Position numbers and translations under genes: made by a program. Under the pieces are notes generated by a model. The model searched no databases, was not told the DNA's origin, and saw only the letters and a program-made list of their open reading frames with translations. Below are positions 38,301 to 51,492 of a stretch of 64,000 nt of DNA, one piece after another (the first letter of the stretch is position 1; every line of letters begins with the position of its first letter). The stretch is from contig VXBM01000867.1 of NCBI GenBank assembly GCA_013400155.1, forward strand, positions 307,766 through 371,765, written 5' to 3'. The stretch is from Helopsaltes ochotensis. Lineage: Eukaryota; Chordata; Aves; Passeriformes; Locustellidae.

Positions 38301-40401
38301 TCAAGACACACTTCACTAGTAACATATAATTATTTATTTGCTTTGTCCACCTAGTCTGCTTTTCCTGAAGATAATGATGACAATACCTTCTATTCCAGTA
38401 CCAACTTCTTAGTTTGCTTTACAAAACACAATAGGGATGGCCATTAATGGCACAGAGAACAAAGTTCAAGGCTTCAGAGTACATGGCTTTAGTAGAAAGT
38501 CAGTCCTGATTATCTCATCAGTGAAATTGAATTAGAAACCTTTTCTGTATTCTAAGTGCACCTGTCTGCAATCATAAGATCAGATACTCTAAGCTTGTAT
38601 AGTGGATTTGACAATAATTAGATATTTGGTCTTCAAGAACTACTTTTATAAAGCAGATGTGAGGAGTTTTGGCCTCTGCCAATCAAAGTTATAAATCTCC
38701 TCAGAGCTGGCTAGGCAGGCTTTGAACAACACTGGTTGTCTTATTATGTGTAAAAGTCTAGAGCTACAGTATCTTTCCCTTACTTTGAATTTTAGTGTCT
38801 AAAATATAGTTAGGAATATGCATGCAGTAAGGAATTTCAACATTTCTACCATCCACAACATCTTTAATAAATTTATTAGTTCCTGTTCCTTTTCATAATC
38901 ATTCTGACTTTTAATATGCTTGAAATCTAATCTATGCCTAGGAAGTTTAGAAAACAATCTTTCTAAGAAAACACTTTCATCTGAAGTCAGGCATATAGAA
39001 TTAAGAATGCTCAAATGTACAAAATGAATACTCCACCTTATTCACTATCTTGCCTCCAGTCATGGCCGGTAAAGATAATTCACAGGAAGAGGAAATATGT
39101 CTTAAGAACTAAATGAAACTTTCAGTTCTGCTCTGAGTGAAAGACAGTACCTGTTCTTCATTCTGTATCTATTTCTTGTTGAATTTTGCTGGAGGCATGA
39201 TTTAGCCTTGAAAAACAGCTTTTTTAATTCATTGTCTTAGTGTCTTAATTCCACCTTGTTCAGAATGGGAAGAAATAATGAGAAATTTCTGGGTCTCTCT
39301 TTGAAGAAGGTCAGGAGTTCACTTAAGCTCAAACAGACTAAGCATTTTAAGGCTCACAGGGGCCAGCAGCATGCACATGAATCATGCAGCTGATATTACC
39401 TCTCTCTGCCCCCACTAGAATGACTCACTGACAATGTGGTAGGGGGAAGGTAGTGAGATGCTCAAAATTGTGTCTTTAAAGAGACTGTGGGTATTCTGCT
39501 TCTGCTCTTTACCTTTTCACATGAAGCTTCTTGGTATATTAATATTGCTAGTATTTGTGGATATTCCCCACTTTTATAACTACCTGTTCTTCCCATTTTA
39601 TAACTAAGCAATGCACAGAGAGTTTCAGGCAAGTGAGGAATAAGGCTCTGACAGTACAGAATATTCTTCATAAAAAAAAAATTGGAATTGGAAGTGGGCT
39701 GTGCATTGGAATTATTGGAAGCAGGAAGTGAATCCTTTTAAAGACCCAATTACAGTGTTAAATTTTTTTTCTGTGCTGTGTTTTGCCTACCTGTTTTATT
39801 ATAACTGTACTCTGTATAACATTACTCAATCCTGTTCTTGGAGGTACTTAGGTATCTTCTGTCTATGACTATAGATAATTTAGCATTCTAAGCTTACATA
39901 GCCTGTTAAACTCTCTTATCTGAAATCATTCTACCCGTACCTATGAAAAAACTGTCCAATAGCTTATATCAGCTGGATCCTTCTTCAGCCTATCTTAGAT
40001 TAACATTTTTCCCCATATATATTTCAATTCAGAGAAAACCAGACTCCACAAACTACTGAAAAGTAATTCTAATAAGTAGAAAAATATTTCAGCGACAATT
40101 CTAATAACTGGAACCTGTTGAGTTGTACGTTGTTATACAGGTAGAAATTCAAGTTAAAGCAAATGAAGCCATATACAATAGTCCAGCTCCAGTTTATGCA
40201 GTGGAGATCAAGTTCTGGACTAAGATATATAACATATGTAAGGATAATCATTACCTGCTGTATATATGTCACTGCATACCACAGGCATATCTTGATCACA
40301 TCTCCTGTTCTGGTTAAGGAAGGGTATCCTGTCTAGCTGTACAGAACCATAATATGCCTTCTTGAATACTGTTATCTTATTCATGGTAATCTATAAAATG
40401 T
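33601..40401. other. Gene-free stretch
   Basis: No supportable gene. It contains a TA microsatellite at 35333-35370. The segment 36410-36720 has mixed, repeat-free composition (GAAGCGCTACTGGCTGAG, ACAGCCGTGTTATTACAAGG) and could be a conserved element. Open frames at 36042-36262 on both strands overlap each other. Confidence 0.5.
35333..35370. repeat. (TA)n microsatellite
   Basis: About 19 uninterrupted TA units flanked by TG/CA-rich ends. The Tyr/Ile-alternating frames across it on both strands are artefacts. Confidence 0.95.
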
Positions 40402-40634
40402 GCTGGGGGAGGTTTAAGTGGGATATTAGAAAAATATTCTTCACCCAGAGGGTGGCTAAGGCCCTTGAAAAGGCTCCCCAGAGCAGTGGTCACAACACCA
40501 GTCTGACAGAGCTTAAGAAGTATTCGGACACTACTCTCAGGCACATGGTCTGACTCCTGGAGCGTCCTGAGCAAGGCCAAGAACTGGACTTGAGGATCCT
40601 TGTGGGTCCCTTCCGACCCAGCATATTCTGTGAG
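40402..40634 (+). mobile_element. CR1 LINE 3' end, 5'-truncated
   Basis: Sense CR1 3' end: GGGATATTAGAAAAATATTC, then CACCCAGAGGGTGGCTAAGG, a segment with AAGAAGTATTCGGACACTAC, and CTTGAGGATCCTTGTGGGTC before the decayed terminus ATATTCTGTGAG. It covers the C-terminal ORF2 region and 3' UTR, and is similar in extent to the copy at 21200-21382. It is not coding. Confidence 0.9.
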
Positions 40635-43600
40635 ACGAGGTGGATTCTTCTTTATCACTCACCTAATCCTCCACTGTGAGCTAAAGGGAGTTGCATAAAT
40701 CATGTATGGAGAAATTGGTTAAACGGGCTTCATGTTTGGGTGTTGGCGTAACTTCCATTGACTCCGGTGCTGTGTATACTTGAAAAAGAGGTATGTTTCA
40801 AGTGCAAGTCAGATCTAAATCCTTAATGGCTTAAAATTACCTGAATAGCATTAGTGTGCAGATCTGATCTGGCTCCAAAATACTAGTAATTATTACACTA
40901 TTTGTCTGATAAAGTCCTGAGCCTTCATCTGATCTCCACCACTTTACTAACATTTCAGTTTTCTTTGGTGTGATTCTTTGAAGAAACAGACCCACAGTCA
41001 CTGATTTATATACTTTCATTGGGTGAAGCAAACCCCTTCATTGCCTTTTTTTTTTCATTCTAGGGCACCATTGTAGCTTTATGCACAAGCCACTGTACTC
41101 TGTGCCCATTTGAATCTTAAAAAAATTGTAAAAGGAAGTCTCTTATATTTGCACTTTTAATTTAACACTGGTTGGGATATCTGCCAATGCAGATAGGCAC
41201 TTTTCTGTGCACTGGAAAACCCAATTAGGACTTGTTCTTAGTTTGATTATCAGTCAGAAACATGCATACAGAAATATTCATTAGAGACCTACTGAGAGCT
41301 GTGATAAAGCAGCAGACAGCTGAATTATAGAGTCTGTCAGTAACCCCACTACAATTTTACATTTGCTTGATAAAGGACAAGTAACAAAATATCTAAGATG
41401 TAATTTGGAGGCAACTGGAGCTGTACTTTATTATGGGAGATATTGCTCTGACTGTCTTCAGGAGGTTGGTAAGTGTTTCATGACATGATATTGTGCACAA
41501 ATGATAAATCACCGTGCTAAATGTTGCACCACCGTGCTGTGCGCAGAGACGTAACACACGTCAGCTGGAGATAACCTCTCAGTCACAGCCAAAACCAGGA
41601 ACTTGAGGGCTGGAAGCACATATTATGTACATATTACAGAAGTTTGGACACAAAATGTTTTTATGTTTAAAAGATGATGACTCGATTGACCCCACTTCCA
41701 CAATTCCATAGTGCGATACAACGCCTAGAAAAAAAGGGAAGGAAAATAATTCCTCTTGAGTACTTTGTGTAAAATATTTCGGCTAATAGATGTATTTTTT
41801 TGTATATTTAATAGATATATTTTTTAGCTTATAGATATTTTACTATTGGCCTTAACTTCTAGCAACCCAGAATGTTGGCACTGCAACACATGATCTGAAA
41901 TGATATTAAGTTTTCAATAGAATTGAAAAGGACATATGCATGTAACTATGATACCAGTCAGCAAACTAGATCAAAGTCTCTCATACAGTTTATTTAAAAA
42001 GCACTTGGGAAATCTGGTTCCAATAATGACTTCAATGTGATTTCCTTTCTAAACAGAAACAGTATCGCATTTGTAAATGGAAAAAATGGCATTTGATCCC
42101 TTTATTGAATGTGATGTTTTAGTAACAGAGTTGTTCAAGGTATATAAACTCCCATCTAAAATTAAATTATTTAAATAAATATTTTTTAAAAGCTAATAAG
42201 AATGCAGAATAAAAAGTTTGTTTAATATGCTCAACATGAACCAGAACCATTGGCACTGTATGGGCTGTTACAGTCCCCCAAACTGAACAAAAATAGCAGT
42301 ACTGTGGAGTGTTTCTTCTGTGATTGAGTATTATTCAGACTAGGATTACTTATCAGTCTTTATTTCACAACATGTATTGTATCATCAAGCTTAAAATAAA
42401 CACATATTAAATCAGTTTCTAAACAGTACTGTTGAAATATCAGAATCAATTTCTCTAAGCCATGCTTGCTATGTGTGTATTCAATAATTGTACAGTATAT
42501 TCCGATGAAGGATTAAAGCCAGTTCACTGCATGAAAATAAGAGAAAGACCCATGCCCAAATGAACCACTTTAAAACATGCACAGCTTTTGAGCAGAGAAA
42601 AATAGTAAAATACAAATATTTCCTTCTCAACATCTTAATAATTTTCTAATTGGGAATTATATGCGTACTTTTGGATAGTAGCCCAAGATGCTTGACTGGC
42701 ACATCTTACTTCAGGGCTTGTAAGCCTCACAAGCTGTGAAAGCATTTTTGCTTGGAATATGTTTCCCTGTCATTTAAGGTAATACAGTTTTCCCCAAGTT
42801 ACCAGACAAAGAGCAGATGCACAGAAGCTCTGTGTAGGTGTACATTAGCAGGTACAGGCCGAACTGAGCTTGGTCTTCCCATTCTAGTATTGGAATTGGA
42901 ATATGATGGGAAAAGATGCCAGCGTAGGTGTCTGCATCTAAATTTTTGATCCAGACAGTTCTAGCCACATGCTGCACCAGAGCTAACATACTGGGCTGAA
43001 AATCTGGAGGCTGACTTCACAGCACAGGATGGGACTGAAAGGATGGTTCAAACCTCCCCCTTTTCTGCCTCTGTGTTCTTATTAATTAATTTTTGCCTGG
43101 ACTGAATTTAACTCAGCTGTATGAAAAAAATACAGAGATATCACCTAGCTTGAAATGTGCACAGCAAAGAAAAATGATCAGTTTTGAATCAGGTCAAATC
43201 TCTTCTTCGTCTCACTGTGCAATGACATGTTCCCTTACACCGGTGCCAGGCAAGTGACGGGGGCTTGCAGCCATAGCAAGGTGAGTAGGACTGAGTTAAT
43301 TTTCCTTATAGCACCAATTTAACGAGGCATAAAGAAGGAACACCATGCATAATTTATTGGCATGGGTGTAGCACTGGACTGGCCCTTACATACTTGCCCA
43401 GGAGTAGAAAAGATTTCTTTTAGGGCAAGACCTAGAGCCTGAAGATGAAACCTTGTCTTCTCCATTTTAGGCCACACCTCCTCTCTCAATGATCTTCACT
43501 CTGTCTTGTGTACCAGCTTTTTGGGAGATGTCATGACAACTTCTCCATATATAGTTGAAAATTAAGGAAAATTCTCTTAGGAGAAGGACTTTTGATATGT

Positions 43601-46600
43601 GTTTAAATTTAAATGTTTTACTGCAGAAGGATGGTCTCATGTCTGTGGTCATTTTTTATCCTAAATCAAGAACTTCAGCCTTGACACAAAGTTCAAGCAA
43701 CTAATAAAGGGAGAAAAGGCCTGTTGATTTATGTGGGTTTTGTTCAAAGCAGCTCAGTTCTCCAGCACTTGGACCCATATTTGAGTATACATTTATAGCT
43801 TAGGAAAATGACACATTGCCTGTAAACTTCATATACTGTGAATCTACCTTAAATTTTGTGACTATTTTCAGTCTTGTGTACAAAAGAATCTTTCTGAGGA
43901 AACTGGGTGGGGTGACCCAGCTGCGGGAGCCATAGGATTGTAAGGATATTTGCAAACATGGTTGCTTACATGCTAGGATAGTTGAAATTTCTAATATTTT
44001 AGTGTTCTTAAATTTTTACTCTCGTTTTATTTTCATTTTAAAGAACCATATATTTTATAGACCCATAAAGACATATTCATCTATATTAATACCGTATCAT
44101 ACTTTTTTTTCCAGCTGAATTTTTCTCTGAGAAAGATGACAAAGCTACAGCTGAATACCACATGAAAAATATTTAGTCTTGCAAGCACTATTTATATTTC
44201 AAAAATCTTTATTAAAATCATGGGAGCTCACTGCTGAGTAAAAACATCTGTCATTTCCCCTCCATCTACTTTTTTCCCCCTTAAACAGTAACACCCACAT
44301 TTCAAATGGCTGAAAAGTTTATTTAAGTCATGCTGAGCATATGGAAAGTCCCTGTACCGTACACACACACACACACACACACGCACACACACAGAGATAG
44401 CAGTAAACTCTGGGATGAAGAGCCCTAAAGCACTAGAAACACTGCAAAAAGAGTGGAAGGAAATACAATTATTCCACGTCAGTTTTCTACTAGACACAGT
44501 AGGTTTGGGGTACATGTTGTATATAGTTCTAGGAGATGACCTTTTCCCCTGTTATTACTAAAGATTGTAGATGGGTGAGCCATCTTTCTCGAAATATAGA
44601 TCTATGCTTTGCTGACAATACTGCTTAAAAATAAAAATGTTCCTTATAATTGACATATAATTATTCATACTCTGGAGGCTTCAGTCTCAGTATGTGGAAT
44701 ATTGGAGAAAAAATGATGGTCTGCCTTGAATCGTTTATAATCTGCTCCATAAATCTGTCATTCAGTATAAATTTAAAAAGCTGGCCAAAGTTTTTACTCT
44801 TGTTTGAGCCTGTTTTTGCTTATGTTGCTTATATATTCATACTAAGTCTCCAACCTCTGTGGACCTGCTCCTGATTTATAGCAGTGCACCTGTAAAGGAA
44901 CACATCCTGTCAAATGTCTGCTTGGATGAGCTGGGCTACTTGGATGAGTGAGAGCTGAGCCACAGCACAATGCCTGGAGTAGTGGGAGGACTGATGGGGA
45001 AAGGCAGCAGCAGCAAGAATGGCAGAATGGCAGACTGGGGTCTGCCTCTTCACTGATCGACAGATGAGGTCTCCCTGCTTCTGGGACTTTAGTAATTTCC
45101 CATGATCTTTAAGGGGAAAATCTTCTTTTCCTCTGAAACTGCATAATTCTCGATCAGACATTACATGACACTTTTTTTTCCAGAACACAGGGACCTGGCC
45201 TCTTGCCAGGTATGCATTTATGTGTTGCTTTAGTCTTGGCTTATCTGCAGAAGGAGAAAAGTGTTATGCGGATATTATATAGCAAAATTCCCACAGGACA
45301 GTGCAAATTCTATGTATAACTGTGCTTCTAGGCCAGTTTTGCATTGGAAATAGAGATTCTCCTCCCCATCTCCTTCTATAGTCGGTCTGTACAGTTCTAC
45401 AGTCTGAAAAGTTTTAGGTTTCTCCTTTTAAAATTTTCTGATTAAAGCTTATTTTCTAATAATCTTTTTCCTTGATAACTGCATGACTACCTCCACATTT
45501 CCTGAAGTTGCAGAGGGGTCTGCAGGAGATAAAATCATCTCTCTGACACACAGAGGACTAGTTTGTTGATGGAGTGACTTAATCTAGACCATTAAGAAGA
45601 AGAGTAAATTTCCTAGTTGCACCTGCTTAAGTTTTAGGAATTTTACTGTTTCTGTCACCAGGATTAAGGTCAATAGAAGCAAGAATGATTTTATCCTGGG
45701 GACTTCTCTACATTTCATCAGAAAGATATAGATCTAAAAATTAATTTAGACTGAATTGAGAGCGATAATTAAGCTACATATGTTGGTTCTAAATATTTAT
45801 TAGCAAACCAGACGCAGTGAAAGAAACCTGTAGATTTAGACAAATGTTGGTGTTTCATAAATATGTCAGATATCAAGGTGTTTCCATCTTCTTAAAGTCT
45901 GCTCTGAAATTTCTTTTAGCTTACTTGTTGAAGTTTGTGGTTTTAATCCTCACAAGTCGTCTTCTTTTCCCTCCACAGCTGTGATATCATGATATCCACT
46001 GTTTGGAAAAGAGTAGACACAGCTGGCTGTTTCTTCTGTGCTGTCATTGACCCTTACCCTATCCATTAATTGTCTATCACTGATGATATCTGGTCTCCTA
46101 CCTCCTCATCAAACACTTCCATAGCCAGATGTGCCTAATCAGTTCTCAGAAACGTGATTGATGGAGAGCCAGCCACAAGTCCAGGTCTAGGCCATGGCAT
46201 GGCAAAGGAGTTGTTTGTAGTACAGATGATATGTTGTCCATCTTAAGCAAACTCTCTGGCTGTAGTAGTTGGTATCTGTGATGCGTTGAACCTGCAGAAA
46301 TACAGGACGGAAGTGGAGGGACTGGTAATCGTTCTTTGAAAGATATTGGCAGGGAATGAGTTTTCTGTCTCAGAGTGAAAACTGAGGTGTTAGTAGAGAG
46401 GAGCCACAGTGGAGAAGGAGATGCACAGCTGTCTGCATATTTGAACAGAACAAGCTGGTCCTGAGAAAAGTCTTCTATCACCAGAGTGGAAATAAATCAG
46501 TCTGAAACAAACACTTCTAAGGCATTCAGATTTCTCTCCATTTTTATCCAAATGATAAAAAACTGCATCAAATATAGTAAAAATCATCCAAGTATCCTTC

Positions 46601-46638
46601 CAAGACTACAACTCCATTGTTTAAACTTCTTTTTTTAG
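40635..46638. other. Gene-free stretch
   Basis: No supportable gene. A CA microsatellite lies at 44360-44393. A strong donor-like GCAAG|GTGAGT occurs at 43280 on the plus strand, but no convincing acceptor with an open frame precedes it. Minus frames at 44910-45188 and 46146-46481 are unrecognised. Confidence 0.5.
44360..44393. repeat. (AC)n microsatellite
   Basis: About 17 AC units with one G interruption. The Val/Cys-alternating minus frame across it is an artefact. Confidence 0.95.
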
Positions 46639-46737
46639 AAAAACTCTGGCACAGACTTCGCCCAGGATAATGAACACGTCTGGAAACAATGCTTGAGTGC
46701 AGTTCAGGAGCCGGCACTCATCAGGGATCTGCTCAAT
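46639..46737 (+). other. Candidate internal coding exon, unrecognised
   Basis: A 99-base segment follows a strong acceptor (TTAAACTTCTTTTTTTAG) and ends at a fair donor (CTCAAT|GTGAGA). Only one of the three frames is free of stops, and it gives exactly 33 codons with phase 0 at both ends. The peptide includes FAQDNEHVWKQCLSAVQEPA and ends LIRDLLN. I do not recognise it. The next candidate on this strand (51336-51492) begins in phase 1, so the two cannot be joined directly; an unseen exon would be needed if both are real. Chance remains a serious alternative for so short a segment. Confidence 0.25.
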
Positions 46738-47628
46738 GTGAGACATGAATACAAACATTTTACTCTGAAGGCCAAAAACGTTTAATAGTCTGTATAGGAC
46801 ATACCAGGCAGTTGGCTTCAGATCCAGAGAACATATTTAATTTATCAATACAGATTTCCACGCTCTTGCAGTTGCCAGTGGTCACCAAAAGAAGGGAGGA
46901 AAATTTCTTCAAACTGAAGCACTTCTTGTTTCTTGCAAAAAACAGAGCAGTAAACCTCTGCATATATCTCAACACAAATTTTCACTTTAAGGCAGCACCC
47001 AAAACCAGGACATAGGCTTGCTTGGACCTGGTCCCAGTGCCTCTGAAGAAGGTTGTTATTGTCACACAAGCACAGGTAACATTGCCACTCACAATAGACA
47101 ACAGTACACAAGAAGGTGATGAACCTGTGTTCATATCAGATGGTTAATTAAATATCCATTGAAGCCTGGTCAGACTTTGACTTAACTTTGTAATTTTAAT
47201 ATAAAATGTAGGCTTTTATCACAAGGGACATATCATTATGCTGTTTAAATATTGAAGCTTTCATTTACCTTGTAGTAAAAATAAGAGTGGATTTAAGAAA
47301 ATGTAGAACTGATTCCTGATCCAAGATAAAACCCTCAAAAATGTAGCAGCCAGATTGTGCTGTTTCCCATTTTCCTTGCAGTTGTCACTGTGAAAGCTTC
47401 TCTCTACAGGTGGCAGTCCCTTGCTGCTAAATGCCTAGAGAGGGATTCAGGGCTGCTGCCAAGGGAAGGAATGTGCATGCAGGTGCATGAAAAGGACAGC
47501 AAGCAGGGTGGGTGGTGGGGAACACTGACAGCACCAGGAAAAGGAGACTGAGGAAACGCAGACTGAAGCAGTGGAGGAATAGAGGAGATACATTTAGAAG
47601 CAGCAGAAGAAAAATCCAGATAAAGGAG

Positions 47629-47641
47629 AAAAAAAAAAAAA
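47629..47641. repeat. Poly(A) tract in purine-rich sequence
   Basis: Thirteen A following about 120 bases of purine-rich DNA. Low-complexity. Confidence 0.75.
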
Positions 47642-49165
47642 CAAAACGTGGAAACTTCCATTATGATTGCTGCAGGGGAAAGGAGAGAGGGGAACAAAGT
47701 GAAGACTTACATGAAGTGAGGAATATTTCAAAGTATTTCCCTGCCATGACTGCATAAAGAAGTAAAAGAGTGTCAGGAGGCTGATGGCTGGTTTTACATC
47801 TGCAGATGTCATCTGTGTCTCCAAGTTTCACTAAGAAAACACCTACTGAATATTTTATAAGGATGGAAAACCTTAGATAGATTTGCCTTTAATAGGCCAT
47901 ACTAAGAAAAGCTAACAGGTTGTCCTACAGTCTTTCCCCTAAGAAATTTCACAGCGTTTTCCAAAGAAAATGAGTGATTTCTTCTGAATTCATGATCAGT
48001 CAGCTTATCGTTTGTTAATGCTTTGATAACACAGATGGCAAAGGATTTGGTGGAGCAAATAAATGGATCCTAGACCTAGGCGGTAAGAAAGCTATGAGCA
48101 CATGAAAAATACCTGTCTTACCTTGGCAAAAAGAATGTTTGGAGTCTGTGTGTTTATCTGAAATCTTGGTTCAGCTAATATGCATACCCAATTACAGGGT
48201 TATTCTTTTTCGCAGTCTCTCTCTTTTTAATTTTTAAAAATTTTTCTTGGCTTCAGGAAAAAGAAAAGGGCTCAATAGGAGGAGAAAAGGAGGGTGGAGA
48301 ATGAAGTAAAGGAATTGGTGAGTGTTTGTAAACTTGGAGGTTTTACCAGAGAATTCTCATTGTGGATTTAAATTAATTTTATTTCTAACTCTTTCTTATG
48401 AAAAAAGAGTTCGAATAAGTGGACAGTTGCATTTCATAAATAGTATCACTTCTTACACCCATAAATTGTACTTTAAATATAATTGTTTACTAAATATTAA
48501 ATAATTATTTGGGGAGGAAGTTGCCCTGTGGATTATGTAATTATCTACTTGTTTGCAGTATTTTAGTTGTCAGATGTTAGGTAATCTCACTATATTCCTT
48601 GTTCTATTCTTGTTTAATATTGAGTTGTGATTATTAAGCAGTTTAAGCAATTATTAAGCAAAATTATTCTGTTAAGAATTATGAAATAACTCTTTCCTTC
48701 CCAAACTAAATGGCTAATTTCACAGCTTGTTGTAAGACTGGAGAGGTAGGTCTCTTTCCTAGAGAAGATAGGGAATTGTGGGACTCACTAACAGACCTTA
48801 GGGAGCTGGACAAATTGGCAGTGTACAAAACAGTTGCTCTGAAAACAATCGTGTCTCTAAACCATCAATTCTCATTCATATGTAATGTCATGATCCTGCT
48901 TCTACTGAAATAATTGGTAAAGCCTTTCCTAATTCCACCGGGACTAAGATTGGTCTTTTGGGCTTCCATTCTGCAAACCAGCATGCACACACTGAACAGA
49001 CCTATTCACATGATTAAGTTAAGCATGCAAATAAGCCTTTTCACTTGTAGTTTGCACATTACTAATGTTTGGGAAATGGAGGAGCTCCTTTTCTTCCTGA
49101 AACCTTTGGGCTAAAAATTTCACTGTTTCCATTGAATGTAAGTAAAAGATGAGCAGAAAACAGCC

Positions 49166-49220
49166 TTTTTTGTTTGTTTGTTTGTTTTTTGTTTTGTGTG
49201 TGTGTGTGAGTGAGTGAGTG
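49166..49220. repeat. Compound (TTTG)n-(GT)n-(GAGT)n microsatellite
   Basis: TTTG units, then GT dinucleotides, then GAGT units run on without a break. A compound simple repeat, probably polymorphic. Confidence 0.9.
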
Positions 49221-51335
49221 AATGTGTTTATCTAAGCCCCAGGTATGAGAAACCGTGGTAACAAAGGGCCTTTGTCCCCACACAGATTAACTGCAGGAAG
49301 AATTTCATTAAGTTACTTGCTGGTGATGGCCCTGTTCTTTCTAGATGGGTCTTGAAAATCCAGAAAACCCCCAAGGAAATATATAAATCAAGAAAAATAT
49401 ATTTGAACACAATAATAAAAAAAATATGTTCTACCAATATGACATGGTTCAAAATTACTTGGTGAAAATTAATATTGTTCCAGGAACAGATGACTTTTTT
49501 GAGGCATCAGGTAATATAAAGAGAAAAAAAAGAAATTAAAATGATGAAAGGACTTCCTAGCTTTTATATCTCATGCTACATACTTCTTTTCTTATGCCCC
49601 TGCTCACTAACCACTCTTTTCTGAAAATGATTCCTGTCCCATTTTCTCACTTTGAAATCTGGTTAATTGTACATATTAAATTTCTAGAAGTACATAAAAA
49701 CTCTGCCCACGAAAATAAAAAGATTTATGGTAGCATTCCAAACCTTGAGTGAATGTCAAAAATTTATCTACGTAAATAAGTTTGTAAGGGATTTCCTTTT
49801 TATTTCCTTCTTTCCAGGAAATGTGCAATTCCTCTCTTTCAGCCAATAGACTGACAGATATTGGAATGCCAAAGTAGTGAGAATTAGTATGGTGTTATTG
49901 CTGGGGAAAAGTTGTAATCAGGAGGTGCATGCTCTCAGCAATAGCTGCTGTTATTCTACCTCTTTTGAGGGGGACTGAATTTGCCATTGCTGCTCTGCAG
50001 CCTCCACCTGCCCGTGAGCAGTGCAAGGGGAGCAGCAGACACAGAACTGAACCCTCCATTCCTGCTGTAAAGATTTGGGGAGACACAATGAGCTTAAACA
50101 TAGACCTGTGTTCACAGACCCAGATGTGGGGCATGAACTCTGGGTTCTCCCTCCCAGTAAAGGCTTGTTGATATATTCTCTGTATATTTAAAGCACACAC
50201 ATATAAAGGATTTGGGACAGAGGATAAAACCATCAACTCCCTTGAAGCACTTATATATGAGTCTGTGATTTCAGACTTCTGTTTTCACTTTTTTCTCCCC
50301 TCTTTTCTATTGAAATTAGTCTTGCACTCTTTTCTACAAGATGTCTCAGTTTCAACCACTTTTCTTTGTTGCCACGGTCACATGTGATGTGAACAAATAT
50401 TTTCCAAGATCACAAACTTCAGTTTATTCAAAGACGGATTTTGAGTTGCTTCTGATCTAAAATATATTTGGTCAGATTGGACTAAGGATTTTTTACCTTC
50501 TTGGCTTTAGCATTGCCTGTAAAACTTTCAAAGTTTCTGATATTTACAGTTATGAAGTACAGCTTTGATCTGAACTTCAGATGAGATGTCCAAGGATGAG
50601 ACGATAGGTGTAGTTTGGGGTTTAGGAAATGGGGACTTATCCTCTAAATATGTTCAAATCTGTCTTGCTGACACACATTAAGGTAACCTGATTTCCAAAA
50701 GTAGGTACAGATGGAGAATCAGATCAGCAGTTACTAAGGTTACTGCTTATATTATCACCTCCATAGCCCAGGGTGTGGACTTTGCACTGCGGAGAGCCTG
50801 AGATGCCTGGTGCAATTTCCTAGGACATTAGCATTCCCTGTTCTCTGCTGGTGGCACAAGAAAGTTATTGCCTTATTTGTTAAACACAGACTTTAAGAGA
50901 CTTCTGGGAAAAGTGCTGTAGCCTGCAGAGTGTGTTGTGAATGGCTGTCTTCACAGTGTTTCTGAACAAAACAGCCCTACACATTTCCTAAGTTTCCAGA
51001 GTACTTCAGTTGATGACTTGAATGGCCTCATGTCTTGCTGTGCTCCTCTTGTCACTTAAACTCAGCTGCTGGTTGGGAACTGAAATAAGCCTTTAAGATA
51101 CAATTGCAGCTCAGCAAGAAATTGCAGAGTGGTAGGAGTCAAGGTGGATTTATAAAAGATATTAGCCGCAGAACTTTGCTTTAGGAGAATTCTCAGTGCT
51201 GTTGGAAACTCTTCAGTTAGCAGAGAAAAAAAACCCAAAAAGAGTCAGAAGGTAGCTTTTGATTGGGAAAGAAAACTAATTAATTATATGTAGAGAGAAT
51301 TACCTTGGCTACCAAATGGATTATGCTTTTTCCAG

Positions 51336-51492
51336 TCTATTACATCCCAACAGGTGGATTTCTCCAAAAGGCACCCAAGGCACACGCACAGATGGATGAA
51401 TTCCTGGTCATTGCAAGGAAACTGAAAACAAGTGATTTGCCAGGTGCACCTGAGGATAAACTTCCAGACCTGACTTGTTTCTTTGATTACAA
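51336..51492 (+). other. Candidate internal coding exon, unrecognised
   Basis: An open segment follows a good acceptor (TTATGCTTTTTCCAG, exon start 51336; a second AG at 51353 is possible) and ends at a donor of form TTACAA|GTAAGC. The frame gives about 51 complete codons, entering in phase 1 and leaving in phase 2. The peptide contains GFLQKAPKAHAQMDEFLVIA, then RKLKTSDLPGAPEDKLPDL and TCFFDY, a charged, balanced composition unlike the hydrophobic chance frames elsewhere. The family is not recognised. It lies on the same strand as the 46639-46737 candidate but in an incompatible phase. A decayed pseudo-exon or chance are the alternatives. Confidence 0.32.

Larger units (their letters stand above)
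46738..51335. other. Gene-free stretch between two exon candidates
   Basis: No firm gene. A strong acceptor-like sequence (TTTCCCATTTTCCTTGCAG) ends at 47381, followed by a frame open to about 47460, but no good matching donor in a consistent frame was found. Simple tracts lie at 47629-47641 and 49166-49220. Confidence 0.45.

Noticed and set aside
43212..43280. Strong donor-like GCAAG|GTGAGT on the plus strand
   Set aside because: No acceptor with a good pyrimidine tract and open frame could be placed before it; an isolated donor is expected by chance.
47382..47460. Strong acceptor TTTCCTTGCAG followed by an open frame
   Set aside because: No matching good donor in a frame consistent with the neighbouring exon candidates.
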